64,000 nucleotides of DNA from Streptomyces typhae (GTDB lineage: Bacteria; Actinomycetota; Actinomycetes; Streptomycetales; Streptomycetaceae). Shown here piece after piece: positions 39,687 to 46,671 of the stretch (positions within the stretch are counted from its first letter, which is position 1; each line of letters begins with the position of its first letter). The DNA lies in contig NZ_WPNZ01000022.1 in NCBI RefSeq assembly GCF_009755605.1, positions 1 through 64,000 on the forward strand, read 5' to 3'. The notes beneath the pieces are model-generated. The model searched no databases, was not told the origin of the DNA, and saw only the letters and a program-made list of their open reading frames with translations. The position numbers and the translations under genes were made by a program.

Positions 39687-41435
39687 CTACGGAAGGCTGT
39701 GCACCTTCGGGCCGACGGCGTTCGACCACGCGTTGCCCGCCGTCGCGTCCCAGTTCGTGGACCACGTCATGGCGCCGCGCAGGGACGGGTAGGTCTTGGA
39801 CGGCTTGAAGGAACCGCAGCCGGTGCCGCGGGTCAGGCAGTCCAGGGCGTTGTTCACGATGGACGGGGCGACGTATCCGCTGCCCGCGCCGCGCGTCGAC
39901 GCCGGGACGCCGATGCCGACCTGCGACGGGTCGAGGCCGCCCTCCAGCTGGATGCAGGCGAGCGCGGTGAGGAAGTCCACGCTGCCCTGGCTGTAGACCT
40001 TGCCGTCGCAGCCCAGCATCGAACCGCTGTTGTAGTACTGCATGTTGACGACCGTGAGGATGTCCTTCACGTTCAGCGCCGTCTGGAAGTAGCCGCCGGA
40101 CGTCGACTGCATGTCGATGGTCTGGGGCGCCATCGTGAGCACCATCTTCGGGCCCGCCTTCGCGGACAGCTGGCGCAGCGCCTTCGTCATGTAGGTGGGG
40201 TTGAGGCCGTTCTCCAGGTCGATGTCGACGCCGTTGAACCCGTACTCCTGCATCAGCGCGTAGGCGCTGTTGGCGAACGCGGTCGCGGAGGCGTCGCTGT
40301 TGACGGAGATGGTGCCCTTCTCCCCGCCGACCGAGAGGATCACGGACTTGCCCGCGGCCTTCTTCGCGGCGATGTCCGCCTTGAAGTCGGCGACCGAGGC
40401 ATAGCCGACGGCCGGGTCCAGGTTGAAGGTGATCTGCCCCGGCGTGGTGGTGGCGTCGGCGAAGGAGACCGCGATGATGTCGTACTGCGAGGACACGTCC
40501 CGCAGCTTCTGCACGGTCGCGCCGTTGTTGAAGTTCTGCCAGTAGCCGGTCACCGCGTGCCGGGGCACGGTGCCGTCGCCGCCGCCGTCACCCTTGGGGG
40601 TCCGTACGGACACCGCGGACGACTTCGCCGACTCGCCCGCCGCGTTCGAGGCGCTCACCTGGAAGCTGTACGTGGTCTCCGGCGTGAGGCCGGTGACGGT
40701 CGTGGAGGCGCCGCTCGCCGAGGCGACCTTCGTGCCGTCGCGGTAGACGGTGTAGCCGGTGGCCGTGTTCGACGGGGTCCAGGACAGGTCCACGGACGTG
40801 GGCGTCGCCGTGCCCGCCGTGAGGCCGGCCGGGACGGGCGGTATCTCCACCGGGTCGGGGCCGCCGCCCCCGTCGGGTCCGAAGACGCTGACGTCGTCCA
40901 CGTAGTACGCGCTCTGCCCGTACCAGCCGTGTGTGTAGACGGTGACCGAGGTGGTGTTCGCGCCGGTGGTGAAGCTCGTCGAGAGCTGCTGCCAGGAAGA
41001 GGTGCCCGGCGTCCAGGTCGACACGTCGGTGGTGCCGGTGCCGCGGGCGCCGAGGTAGGTGTAGCTGCCCTGCACCCAGCTGCTCAGCTTGTACGTCGAG
41101 TTCGGCTTCACCGCGACGATCTGGGAACACTCGGCGGTGCCCTGGCCCGACGGGGTGGCCTTGAGCGCCTTCGCGCCGCCGTGCACGGGGGACGTGACGG
41201 CGGCGCCGCTGTTCGCGGCGCAGGTCCAGTTGCTCAGGTCCGCCTCGAACCCGGCGTTCTTGGCGACGTTGACGTCCGCCGCCTTGGCGCTCGCCGTTCC
41301 GACTGCCGCTTTGGCGTCCGCCGACTGCGCGGGCGCGGCGAGCCCGGTGACGCCGAGCGCGGCGGCCGCACCGACGGCGATGGCCGCGCCGATTCTCCGG
41401 CGAACGCCGGGTCTGCCCTGTCGTGCACGATCCAT
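39687..41435 (-). CDS. Secreted GH18 chitinase with carbohydrate-binding and fibronectin III domains
   Basis: A 582-aa secreted chitinase. A signal peptide (about 1-38, IGAAIAVGAAAALGVTGLAA) is followed by a CBM-like beta-sandwich (about 50-190, NAGFEADLSNWTC), an FN3 domain (about 200-285, VPAGLTAGTATPTSVDLSWT) and a GH18 domain (about 300-582) starting VTGYWQNFNNGATVQKL. The catalytic motif is GVDIDLE with proton donor E408, and MAPQTI plus MTWSTNWDA line the cleft. It hydrolyses chitin outside the cell. The ATG at 41435 has GGAGG 6 nt upstream. A dre-like DasR site lies 68 bp upstream, so GlcNAc-responsive control is likely. The strong hairpin beyond the stop ends transcription. Confidence 0.92.
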   Translation of the reverse strand: MDRARQGRPGVRRRIGAAIAVGAAAALGVTGLAAPAQSADAKAAVGTASAKAADVNVAKNAGFEADLSNWTCAANSGAAVTSPVHGGAKALKATPSGQGTAECSQIVAVKPNSTYKLSSWVQGSYTYLGARGTGTTDVSTWTPGTSSWQQLSTSFTTGANTTSVTVYTHGWYGQSAYYVDDVSVFGPDGGGGPDPVEIPPVPAGLTAGTATPTSVDLSWTPSNTATGYTVYRDGTKVASASGASTTVTGLTPETTYSFQVSASNAAGESAKSSAVSVRTPKGDGGGDGTVPRHAVTGYWQNFNNGATVQKLRDVSSQYDIIAVSFADATTTPGQITFNLDPAVGYASVADFKADIAAKKAAGKSVILSVGGEKGTISVNSDASATAFANSAYALMQEYGFNGVDIDLENGLNPTYMTKALRQLSAKAGPKMVLTMAPQTIDMQSTSGGYFQTALNVKDILTVVNMQYYNSGSMLGCDGKVYSQGSVDFLTALACIQLEGGLDPSQVGIGVPASTRGAGSGYVAPSIVNNALDCLTRGTGCGSFKPSKTYPSLRGAMTWSTNWDATAGNAWSNAVGPKVHSLP

Positions 41436-41502
41436 GGGGGGCCTCCAGGAAGAGGTGAAGGGCGGAAGCGAACGGCGTAACCACCGTCGTTGTGCGCAAA
41501 GT

Positions 41503-41514
41503 TGGTCCAGACCA
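41503..41514. promoter_or_regulatory. DasR dre-like site of the chitinase gene
   Basis: TGGTCCAGACCA, inside a longer TTGGTCCAGACCAA palindrome, matches the dre consensus TGGTCTAGACCA at 11 of 12 positions and the classic chitinase-promoter element. A weaker partner AAGACCT follows at 41526. Confidence 0.78.
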
Positions 41515-41675
41515 ATCGAGTTGTCAAGACCTCTGACGAGGCGGACCTGCCTCCGGGGGCGGGTGGCGTGCGGCCCGAGGAGAGGGTTGAGCGGGATGCG
41601 AAAAGGATTGGACGGGGTGACGCCCGGGTCTGTACTTTGCAGTGGACCGCGACACCGCCCGAGGAGGTGAGACCC

Positions 41676-41735
41676 ATGAACGCAGTAGCGATGTGGGTGC
41701 TCCCCCTTCCTGTCACGGTCGGGCGATCGGCGTAG
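41676..41735 (+). CDS. 19-aa leader peptide upstream of rox
   Basis: A short frame reads MNAVAMWVLPLPVTVGRSA and then TAG. It has the best ribosome binding site in the neighbourhood (GAGGAGGTGAGACCC before ATG). It ends 50 bp before the rox start, in the same direction. Such short leaders often mediate translation-dependent attenuation of resistance or biosynthesis genes; this one would be expected to couple translation or transcription termination to rox expression. The function is inferred from position and ribosome binding site only. Confidence 0.6.
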   Translation: MNAVAMWVLPLPVTVGRSA

Positions 41736-41785
41736 CTGTCGCCGGGAGCGCCTCTCCACCCAGGCACTCCCGAAGGACGCCACCT

Positions 41786-43303
41786 GTGACCTCTCATTCC
41801 CCGCGGCACACCGACGCCGACCCGTACGACGTGATCATTGCCGGGTGCGGGCCCACCGGTGCCACGCTGGCCGCCGAACTGCGGCTGCACGGCGTGCGCG
41901 TACTCGTACTGGAGAAGGAGACCGAGCCCGTCTCCTTCGTCCGCATCGTCGGCCTGCACATCCGCAGTCTCGAACTGATGGCCATGCGCGGCCTGCTGGA
42001 TCGCATGCGCGAACACGGACGCCGGCGCCCGGCCGGCGGATTCTTCGCCGCCATCGCCAAACCCGCGCCCGCGGGCCTGGACACCGCGCACGCCTATCTG
42101 CTGGGCATCCCACAGCCCGTCGTCGTCGGTCTCCTCGAAGAGCACGCGATCCAACAGGGCGCGCAGGTGCGGCGCGGTCGCGCCGTGGCCGCCTTCGCAC
42201 AGGACAGCCACGGGGTGACCGTCGAGCTGGCCGACGGGCAACAACTGCGTGCGCGCTATCTCGTGGGCTGTGACGGCGGACGCAGTACCGTACGCAAACG
42301 ACTCGGCGTCGGCTTCCCCGGCGAGCCCTCGCGGGCCGAGACGCTGATGGGCGAGATGGAAGTGGGAGTGTCGCAGGAGGAGGCCACCGCCAAGGCAGCC
42401 GAGATCCACGAGACCGACAGCACGTTCAGCCTCAGGCCTTTCGGCGGCGGTGTCTACCGCGTCGTGGTCCCCGTCGTCCACCACGCCACCGCCGTCCCCG
42501 ACGTGGCCGTCGGCCCCGATGCCCTCCATGCAGGGGGCAACGAACGTGCCGGACGACCGCCCACCCTCGATGACTTCAAGCAGCAGTTGCGCGCCGTCGC
42601 CGGAACCGATTTCGGTGTGCACTCCCCGCGCTGGATGTCCCGTTTCGGGGATGCCACCCGGCTCGCCGAGCGGTATCGGGTCGGGCGGGTCCTCCTGGCC
42701 GGCGATGCGGCCCACATCCATCCGCCCGCCGGTGGACAGGGCCTCAACCTGGGTGTGCAGGACGCCTTCAACCTCGGCTGGAAGCTGGCCGCGCAGATCC
42801 GGGGCCGGGCACCGGACACGCTCCTCGACACCTACCAGACCGAACGCCGCCCGGTCGCCGAGGCCGTGCTGGACAACACCCGCGCCCAGCGGGAACTGAC
42901 CTCCACCGAACCGGGACCGCAGGCCGTGCGCAGGCTCCTCACCGAACTCATGGACATCGACGAGGTGAACCGCCGCCTGATCGAGAAGATCACCGCGATC
43001 GACATCCGCTACGACTTCGGCGCGGGCCCCGACCTGCTCGGCCGCCGCCTGCGCGATCTCGACCTGGCACAGGGCCGCCTCTACGACCTGCTGCACCGCG
43101 GCCGGGGCCTGCTCCTCGACCGCACAGCAGGCCTGTCCGTCGACGGCTGGTCGGACCGGGTCGATCACCTCACGGATCCCACCGCGCCACTGGACGTTCC
43201 GTGCGTCCTGATGCGCCCCGACGGCTACGTCGCCTGGATCGGCGACGAGCAGCAGGACCTGGACGACCACCTCGCGCGCTGGTTCGGCGAGCCCGTCAGC
43301 TGA
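41786..43303 (+). CDS. rox: Rifampicin monooxygenase-like FAD-dependent hydroxylase (Rox)
   Basis: A 505-aa class A flavin monooxygenase. The FAD-binding GxGxxG-like motif is DVIIAGCGPTGATLAAELRL, the DG motif is YLVGCDGGRSTVRKRLG, and the GD motif is RVGRVLLAGDAAHIHPPAGG followed by GLNLGVQDAFNLGWKLA. Segments such as LRAVAGTDFGVHSPRW, STEPGPQAVRRLLTELM and AGLSVDGWSDRVDH agree closely with rifampicin monooxygenase Rox of Streptomyces, which linearises and inactivates rifamycins. The GTG at 41786 has GAAGGA 8 nt upstream. A leader peptide precedes it. I do not find the 19-bp rifamycin-associated element. Identity rests on recalled sequence similarity, so another aromatic substrate remains possible. 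Confidence 0.82.
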   Translation: MTSHSPRHTDADPYDVIIAGCGPTGATLAAELRLHGVRVLVLEKETEPVSFVRIVGLHIRSLELMAMRGLLDRMREHGRRRPAGGFFAAIAKPAPAGLDTAHAYLLGIPQPVVVGLLEEHAIQQGAQVRRGRAVAAFAQDSHGVTVELADGQQLRARYLVGCDGGRSTVRKRLGVGFPGEPSRAETLMGEMEVGVSQEEATAKAAEIHETDSTFSLRPFGGGVYRVVVPVVHHATAVPDVAVGPDALHAGGNERAGRPPTLDDFKQQLRAVAGTDFGVHSPRWMSRFGDATRLAERYRVGRVLLAGDAAHIHPPAGGQGLNLGVQDAFNLGWKLAAQIRGRAPDTLLDTYQTERRPVAEAVLDNTRAQRELTSTEPGPQAVRRLLTELMDIDEVNRRLIEKITAIDIRYDFGAGPDLLGRRLRDLDLAQGRLYDLLHRGRGLLLDRTAGLSVDGWSDRVDHLTDPTAPLDVPCVLMRPDGYVAWIGDEQQDLDDHLARWFGEPVS

Positions 43304-43329
43304 TGTCCGCCTGTCCTCAGGACATCACT

Positions 43330-43351
43330 CCCCGCCGTTCGACCGGCGGGG
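43330..43351. terminator. Bidirectional terminator between rox and epoxide hydrolase
   Basis: Arms CCCCGCCG and CGGCGGGG enclose TTCGAC between convergent genes. A second small stem, GATGTCC/GGACATC, lies just after the rox stop. Confidence 0.75.
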
Positions 43352-44533
43352 CTACGGCGTTCGGCCCCTCGCGGCCAGCACGGCCGCGAGCCCCTCCCGC
43401 AAGTCCGCGACGAAGTACTCCGGGACCTCCAGCGACGGGAAGTGCCCTCCGGACTCCGGCTCCCGCCAGCGGACGATCTGCCGGTAGCGCTCCTGGGCCC
43501 AGGGGCGCGGGCACTTCTCGACGTCGCGGGGATACATGGTGAGCGCCGCCGGGACGTCGACCCGGAGTTCGGGATCGAGCGAATTGTGGCTTTCGTAGTA
43601 GATGCGGGCCGCCGACGCGCCGGTCCGCGTCAGCCAGTACAGGGTGACGTCGTCGAGGATCTTGTCCCGGGGGATCGTCTCGAAGGGGCTGTCCTCGGTG
43701 TCCGTCCACTCGGCGAACTTGTCGAGGATCCAGGCGAGAAGGCCGACCGGTGAGTCGACGAGCGAGTAGCCGACGGTCTGCGGCCGGGTCACCTGCTGTT
43801 TCGCGTACGCCGCGCGGTGGCGCCAGAAGTGGCGGGCCTCCTCGGCCCACTCGCGCTCGACCGCCGTCAGGCCGTCCGTCGCCAGGCCGGGCGGGCCCTC
43901 GGCGAACGTGGTGTGGATGCCGAGGACGTGGGCCGGGAACCTGCCGCCGAGGATCGTGGTGATGTTGCCGCCCCAGTCGCCGCCGTGGGCGACGAACTTG
44001 TCGTAGCCGAGCCTTCCCATCAGCTCGACCCACGCGGCCGCGATCCTCTCGGTTCCCCACCCGGTGGTGGCCGGCTTGTCGCTGTAGCCGAACCCCGGCA
44101 GCGACGGGACCACGACGTGGAACGCCGGTGCGTCCGCGTCCTGCGGATCCGCCAGGTCGTCCACCACATCGGTGAACCGCACGACGCTGTCCGGCCAGCC
44201 GTGCGTCAAGAGCAGCGGGGTGGCGTCCGCGCGCGGGGACCGACGGTGCAGGAAGTGGATTCCCAGGCCGTCGACCGTCGTGCGGAACTGGCCGATCCCG
44301 TTGAGGCGCGCCTCGAAAGGCCGCCAGTCGTACTCGGTGCGCCAGTACGTGACGAGGTCGGCCAGGTCGGCGAGCGGCACGCCCTGCTCCCATCGGCGCG
44401 GGCCGGGTGGTGCGCCCTGGACCGTCTCGGCCTCCGGCAGTCGCGCCGCGGCCAGCCGCGCGCGCAGATCGTCGAGGTCGGCGTCGGCCACGTGGGCTTC
44501 GAACGCGCGCACGTCACTCGCCGGACGGGGCAT
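43352..44533 (-). CDS. Epoxide hydrolase-type alpha/beta hydrolase
   Basis: A 393-aa protein. The N-terminal epoxide-hydrolase domain (about 5-105: FEAHVADADLDDLRARLAAA, then FEARLNGIGQFRTTVDGLGI) precedes an alpha/beta-hydrolase domain with PLLLTHGWPDSVVRFTDVV, the nucleophile elbow HGGDWGGNIT (catalytic Asp) and a final GGHFPSLEVPEYF with the catalytic His. It should open epoxides in the cytoplasm. The ATG at 44533 has AGGAGG 4 nt upstream. It is divergent from a CGNR regulator gene and convergent with rox, from which it is separated by a terminator. Confidence 0.9.
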   Translation of the reverse strand: MPRPASDVRAFEAHVADADLDDLRARLAAARLPEAETVQGAPPGPRRWEQGVPLADLADLVTYWRTEYDWRPFEARLNGIGQFRTTVDGLGIHFLHRRSPRADATPLLLTHGWPDSVVRFTDVVDDLADPQDADAPAFHVVVPSLPGFGYSDKPATTGWGTERIAAAWVELMGRLGYDKFVAHGGDWGGNITTILGGRFPAHVLGIHTTFAEGPPGLATDGLTAVEREWAEEARHFWRHRAAYAKQQVTRPQTVGYSLVDSPVGLLAWILDKFAEWTDTEDSPFETIPRDKILDDVTLYWLTRTGASAARIYYESHNSLDPELRVDVPAALTMYPRDVEKCPRPWAQERYRQIVRWREPESGGHFPSLEVPEYFVADLREGLAAVLAARGRTP

Positions 44534-44580
44534 GGGACCTCCTGGCCGTCGTGGAACCGGACCGGCCACGCCCTACCGTG

Positions 44581-44639
44581 AACCGGCTATGACGGTTCTA
44601 ACAGTTCTCCGCACCATGCGGCAACCGGCTAAGGTGGTT
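44581..44639. promoter_or_regulatory. Paired operator-like repeats before the CGNR regulator
   Basis: AACCGGCTATGACGGTT (44581-44597, arms AACCG/CGGTT) recurs in variant form as AACCGGCTAAGGTGGTT (44623-44639), 42 bp or four helical turns away. The location between the regulator and the epoxide hydrolase gene suggests control of both. Confidence 0.6.
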
Positions 44640-44641
44640 CC

Positions 44642-45235
44642 ATGTGTGCCGCGTTCCCTGAATTCCGCCTCGGGACTGTGCTGGCGACCAGCTTCACGGG
44701 GACGCTGTCGGAGCGTCACGGCGACGCCGTGGAGCGCGTTCCCACGCCAGGGCGGCTCGTCGACTGGCTGGTGGTGAGCGGTCTCGCCGTGGACTCCTGC
44801 ACGGAGGCCCAGCTCGGTCTCGCCCGGGAGCTGAGGGAGTCGATCCACGCCGTCGCGACGGCGGCCGCCGCCCGGGAGGCTCTCCCGGCCTCCGCTGTCC
44901 AGGTCGTCAATGACCGCAGCACTCAGGGGCGGGCCGCGGCGGTCCTGACCCCCGAGGGGCAGCGGCTGTGGCGGCTCGGTTCCGCAACCCGCAGGAAAGA
45001 CACCCTCGGCGTGGAGGACGCCCTTGCCGTGATCGCCGCCGACGCCATCGGCATCGTCGCGGGCGAACGGGACGGGAGGCTGGCCCTGTGTGCGTCACCG
45101 ACCTGCCGGGCCGCCTTCTTCGACACCAGCCGGAGTCGCACTCGCAAATGGTGCGACATGAACACGTGCGGGAACCGTCAGAAGAAGGCGCGCTTCCATG
45201 CCAACAAGGGCAGAGCGGCCGGACCGGTGGAGTGA
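44642..45235 (+). CDS. CGNR zinc-finger (ABATE-domain) regulator
   Basis: A 197-aa stress-type regulator. The N-terminal ABATE region (about 15-150) has ATSFTGTLSERHGDAVERVP, VDWLVVSGLAVDSCTEAQL, and DALAVIAADAIGIVAG. The C-terminal CGNR zinc finger reads LCASPTCRAAFFDTSRSRTR, then KWCDMNTCGNRQKKARFHA, with four Cys and the CGNR signature. It probably binds DNA. The ATG at 44642 follows AAGGTGG. It is divergent from the epoxide hydrolase gene, with paired inverted repeats in between, so it likely controls itself and that gene. Confidence 0.88.
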   Translation: MCAAFPEFRLGTVLATSFTGTLSERHGDAVERVPTPGRLVDWLVVSGLAVDSCTEAQLGLARELRESIHAVATAAAAREALPASAVQVVNDRSTQGRAAAVLTPEGQRLWRLGSATRRKDTLGVEDALAVIAADAIGIVAGERDGRLALCASPTCRAAFFDTSRSRTRKWCDMNTCGNRQKKARFHANKGRAAGPVE

Positions 45236-45289
45236 TCGTCGTCCGGCGGAGTGATCGTCGTGTCGCGGGCGGGACGTCGCGTCCGCAGC

Positions 45290-45333
45290 GGCCCTCCCCG
45301 GCCGCACCGGTGACCCGGTGACCGGGGAGGGCC
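45290..45333. terminator. Bidirectional terminator hairpin
   Basis: Perfect 12-bp arms GGCCCTCCCCGG and CCGGGGAGGGCC lie between the convergent CGNR and amidase genes, with a further small GGTGACC-type stem in the loop. Just before it GGAGTGATCGTCGT is directly repeated (45231 and 45247 areas). Confidence 0.78.
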
Positions 45334-45343
45334 GAAGGCCCCG

Positions 45344-46480
45344 TCAGGTGCGGTAGGCGAAGTAACGCGCGTTGGGGTAGGACGCGATGATGCTCGCGAG
45401 CGACCGCCGGTAGGTGTCGGTGGAGTGGTAGGTGAGGTACGGCATGCCGCGGTTGTTGCGGTACGTCACCAGCATGGAGTGGTCCTTGGAACCGTTCTTG
45501 TCGAAGTCCATCTGCAGGACGTCACCGACGTCGAGCTGGTAGACGTTCGTCAGGTTCGGGGCGCGCCGGTTGGAGAGGGTGAACCAGCCCCACTCGTTCG
45601 TACCCACCCAGGAGGTGCTCTGGCGCGTGCCGTCGTGCCACCAGTTGCGGTAGTCGGAGGCCGAGCCCGGCACGTGCTTCCAGCCGCCCGCCTTCAGCGC
45701 CTGGCTGAGGAAGTTGGTGCAGTCGCCGCCGGAGCCGTTGAACCGGGCGTAGGCCGGGTTGTAGTTGCGCCAGTACTTCTCCGCGTACCGGGCCATGGCC
45801 GCGTAGTCGTAGGAGCCGCCGGTCTTCCTGGGCGTGGGGCTCGTGGGGGCCTTGGTGGCGGCCGGAGTGCCGTCCGGGTACTGGTTGCCGTCGTCCTTGA
45901 CGGTCTTCGTCCCGGCGGTGAGCGGCTCGACGACCGCGACGGGGCCGCTGTCACGGGACGTGATCGAGGTGAGCTGCCAGTCGCCGCCCTTCGCGGCGGC
46001 GAGCTTCAGCTCCTGACGCGTCGAGAAGGCGGTGGTCTTCGGCTCGTCGCCGCGCAGCTTCTTGTAGGTCAGCGTCGAGGACGCGGTGACCTCCACGGTC
46101 GCCGTGCTGCCGCTGATGGTGGCGCGGTCCACGACCACGCGGGTGTCCGCGTCCGTGTAGGCCTCGCCGAGCTGGGCGAGGCGGGACTTGCGCGACTGCA
46201 GCGAACGGAGCGCGGCGGCCTCGTCCTTCTTGAGCCGGCGGGACAGGTGCGACGCGGAGGCGCCGGTGCCCGCGGCACCGTGCCCCTGGACCAGGGCGTC
46301 GGCGCGCCGGGACAGGACATCCTCGGCGATGCGGGCGAAGGTGTCGACCGTCTTGCGGTCGGCCTTGCGCGGCTTGCTGGGGGCGGTGTCCGCGTGTGCG
46401 GCGTACGCGAGCGTGGAGCCGGACATCACGGCCACGGTCAGACCCGCGACGACGGCGGGTCTGTATCTCTTCGATATCAC
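45344..46480 (-). CDS. Secreted amidase-6-like domain protein
   Basis: A 378-aa exported protein. A signal peptide (about 1-30, AVVAGLTVAVMSGSTLAYAA) is followed by a helical/beta N-terminal part (40-200) and a C-terminal putative amidase domain (PF12671-type, about 225-378): YDYAAMARYAEKYWRNYNPA, YARFNGSGGDCTNFLSQALK, AGGWKHVPG and DKNGSKDHSMLVTYRNN. The Cys in GGDCTNF and the His in DHSM resemble an NlpC/P60-like Cys-His pair, so cell-wall peptide cleavage is plausible. The GTG at 46480 has GAGG 7 nt upstream. It is divergent from the penicillin-binding protein gene, supporting a wall-related role. Confidence 0.82.
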   Translation of the reverse strand: MISKRYRPAVVAGLTVAVMSGSTLAYAAHADTAPSKPRKADRKTVDTFARIAEDVLSRRADALVQGHGAAGTGASASHLSRRLKKDEAAALRSLQSRKSRLAQLGEAYTDADTRVVVDRATISGSTATVEVTASSTLTYKKLRGDEPKTTAFSTRQELKLAAAKGGDWQLTSITSRDSGPVAVVEPLTAGTKTVKDDGNQYPDGTPAATKAPTSPTPRKTGGSYDYAAMARYAEKYWRNYNPAYARFNGSGGDCTNFLSQALKAGGWKHVPGSASDYRNWWHDGTRQSTSWVGTNEWGWFTLSNRRAPNLTNVYQLDVGDVLQMDFDKNGSKDHSMLVTYRNNRGMPYLTYHSTDTYRRSLASIIASYPNARYFAYRT

Positions 46481-46671
46481 TCTGTTTCCTCTTTTGTTGC
46501 CCGGACGACCAAGGCCGGGGGACGGAATCGTCGCACAACTCGGCACTTTTGTAGATCCGTTCGGCCTGTGCGGTTTCCGGCGACTGCCGCAGAACAGGTC
46601 CATGCCCCGTCCTGCCCCACTTCACGTACCTCTAAGGTGTGCCCAAAGGGGCAGCGGAGGAGGCATGCGGG

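Noticed and set aside
39621..41480. 619-codon plus-strand frame opposite the chitinase
   Set aside because: High-GC antisense frame; the GH18, FN3 and signal peptide features are all on the minus strand.
41640..41785. Rifamycin-associated element (19-bp inverted repeat) upstream of rox
   Set aside because: No GGGGCTTGC/GCAAGCCC-type inverted repeat was found in the leader.
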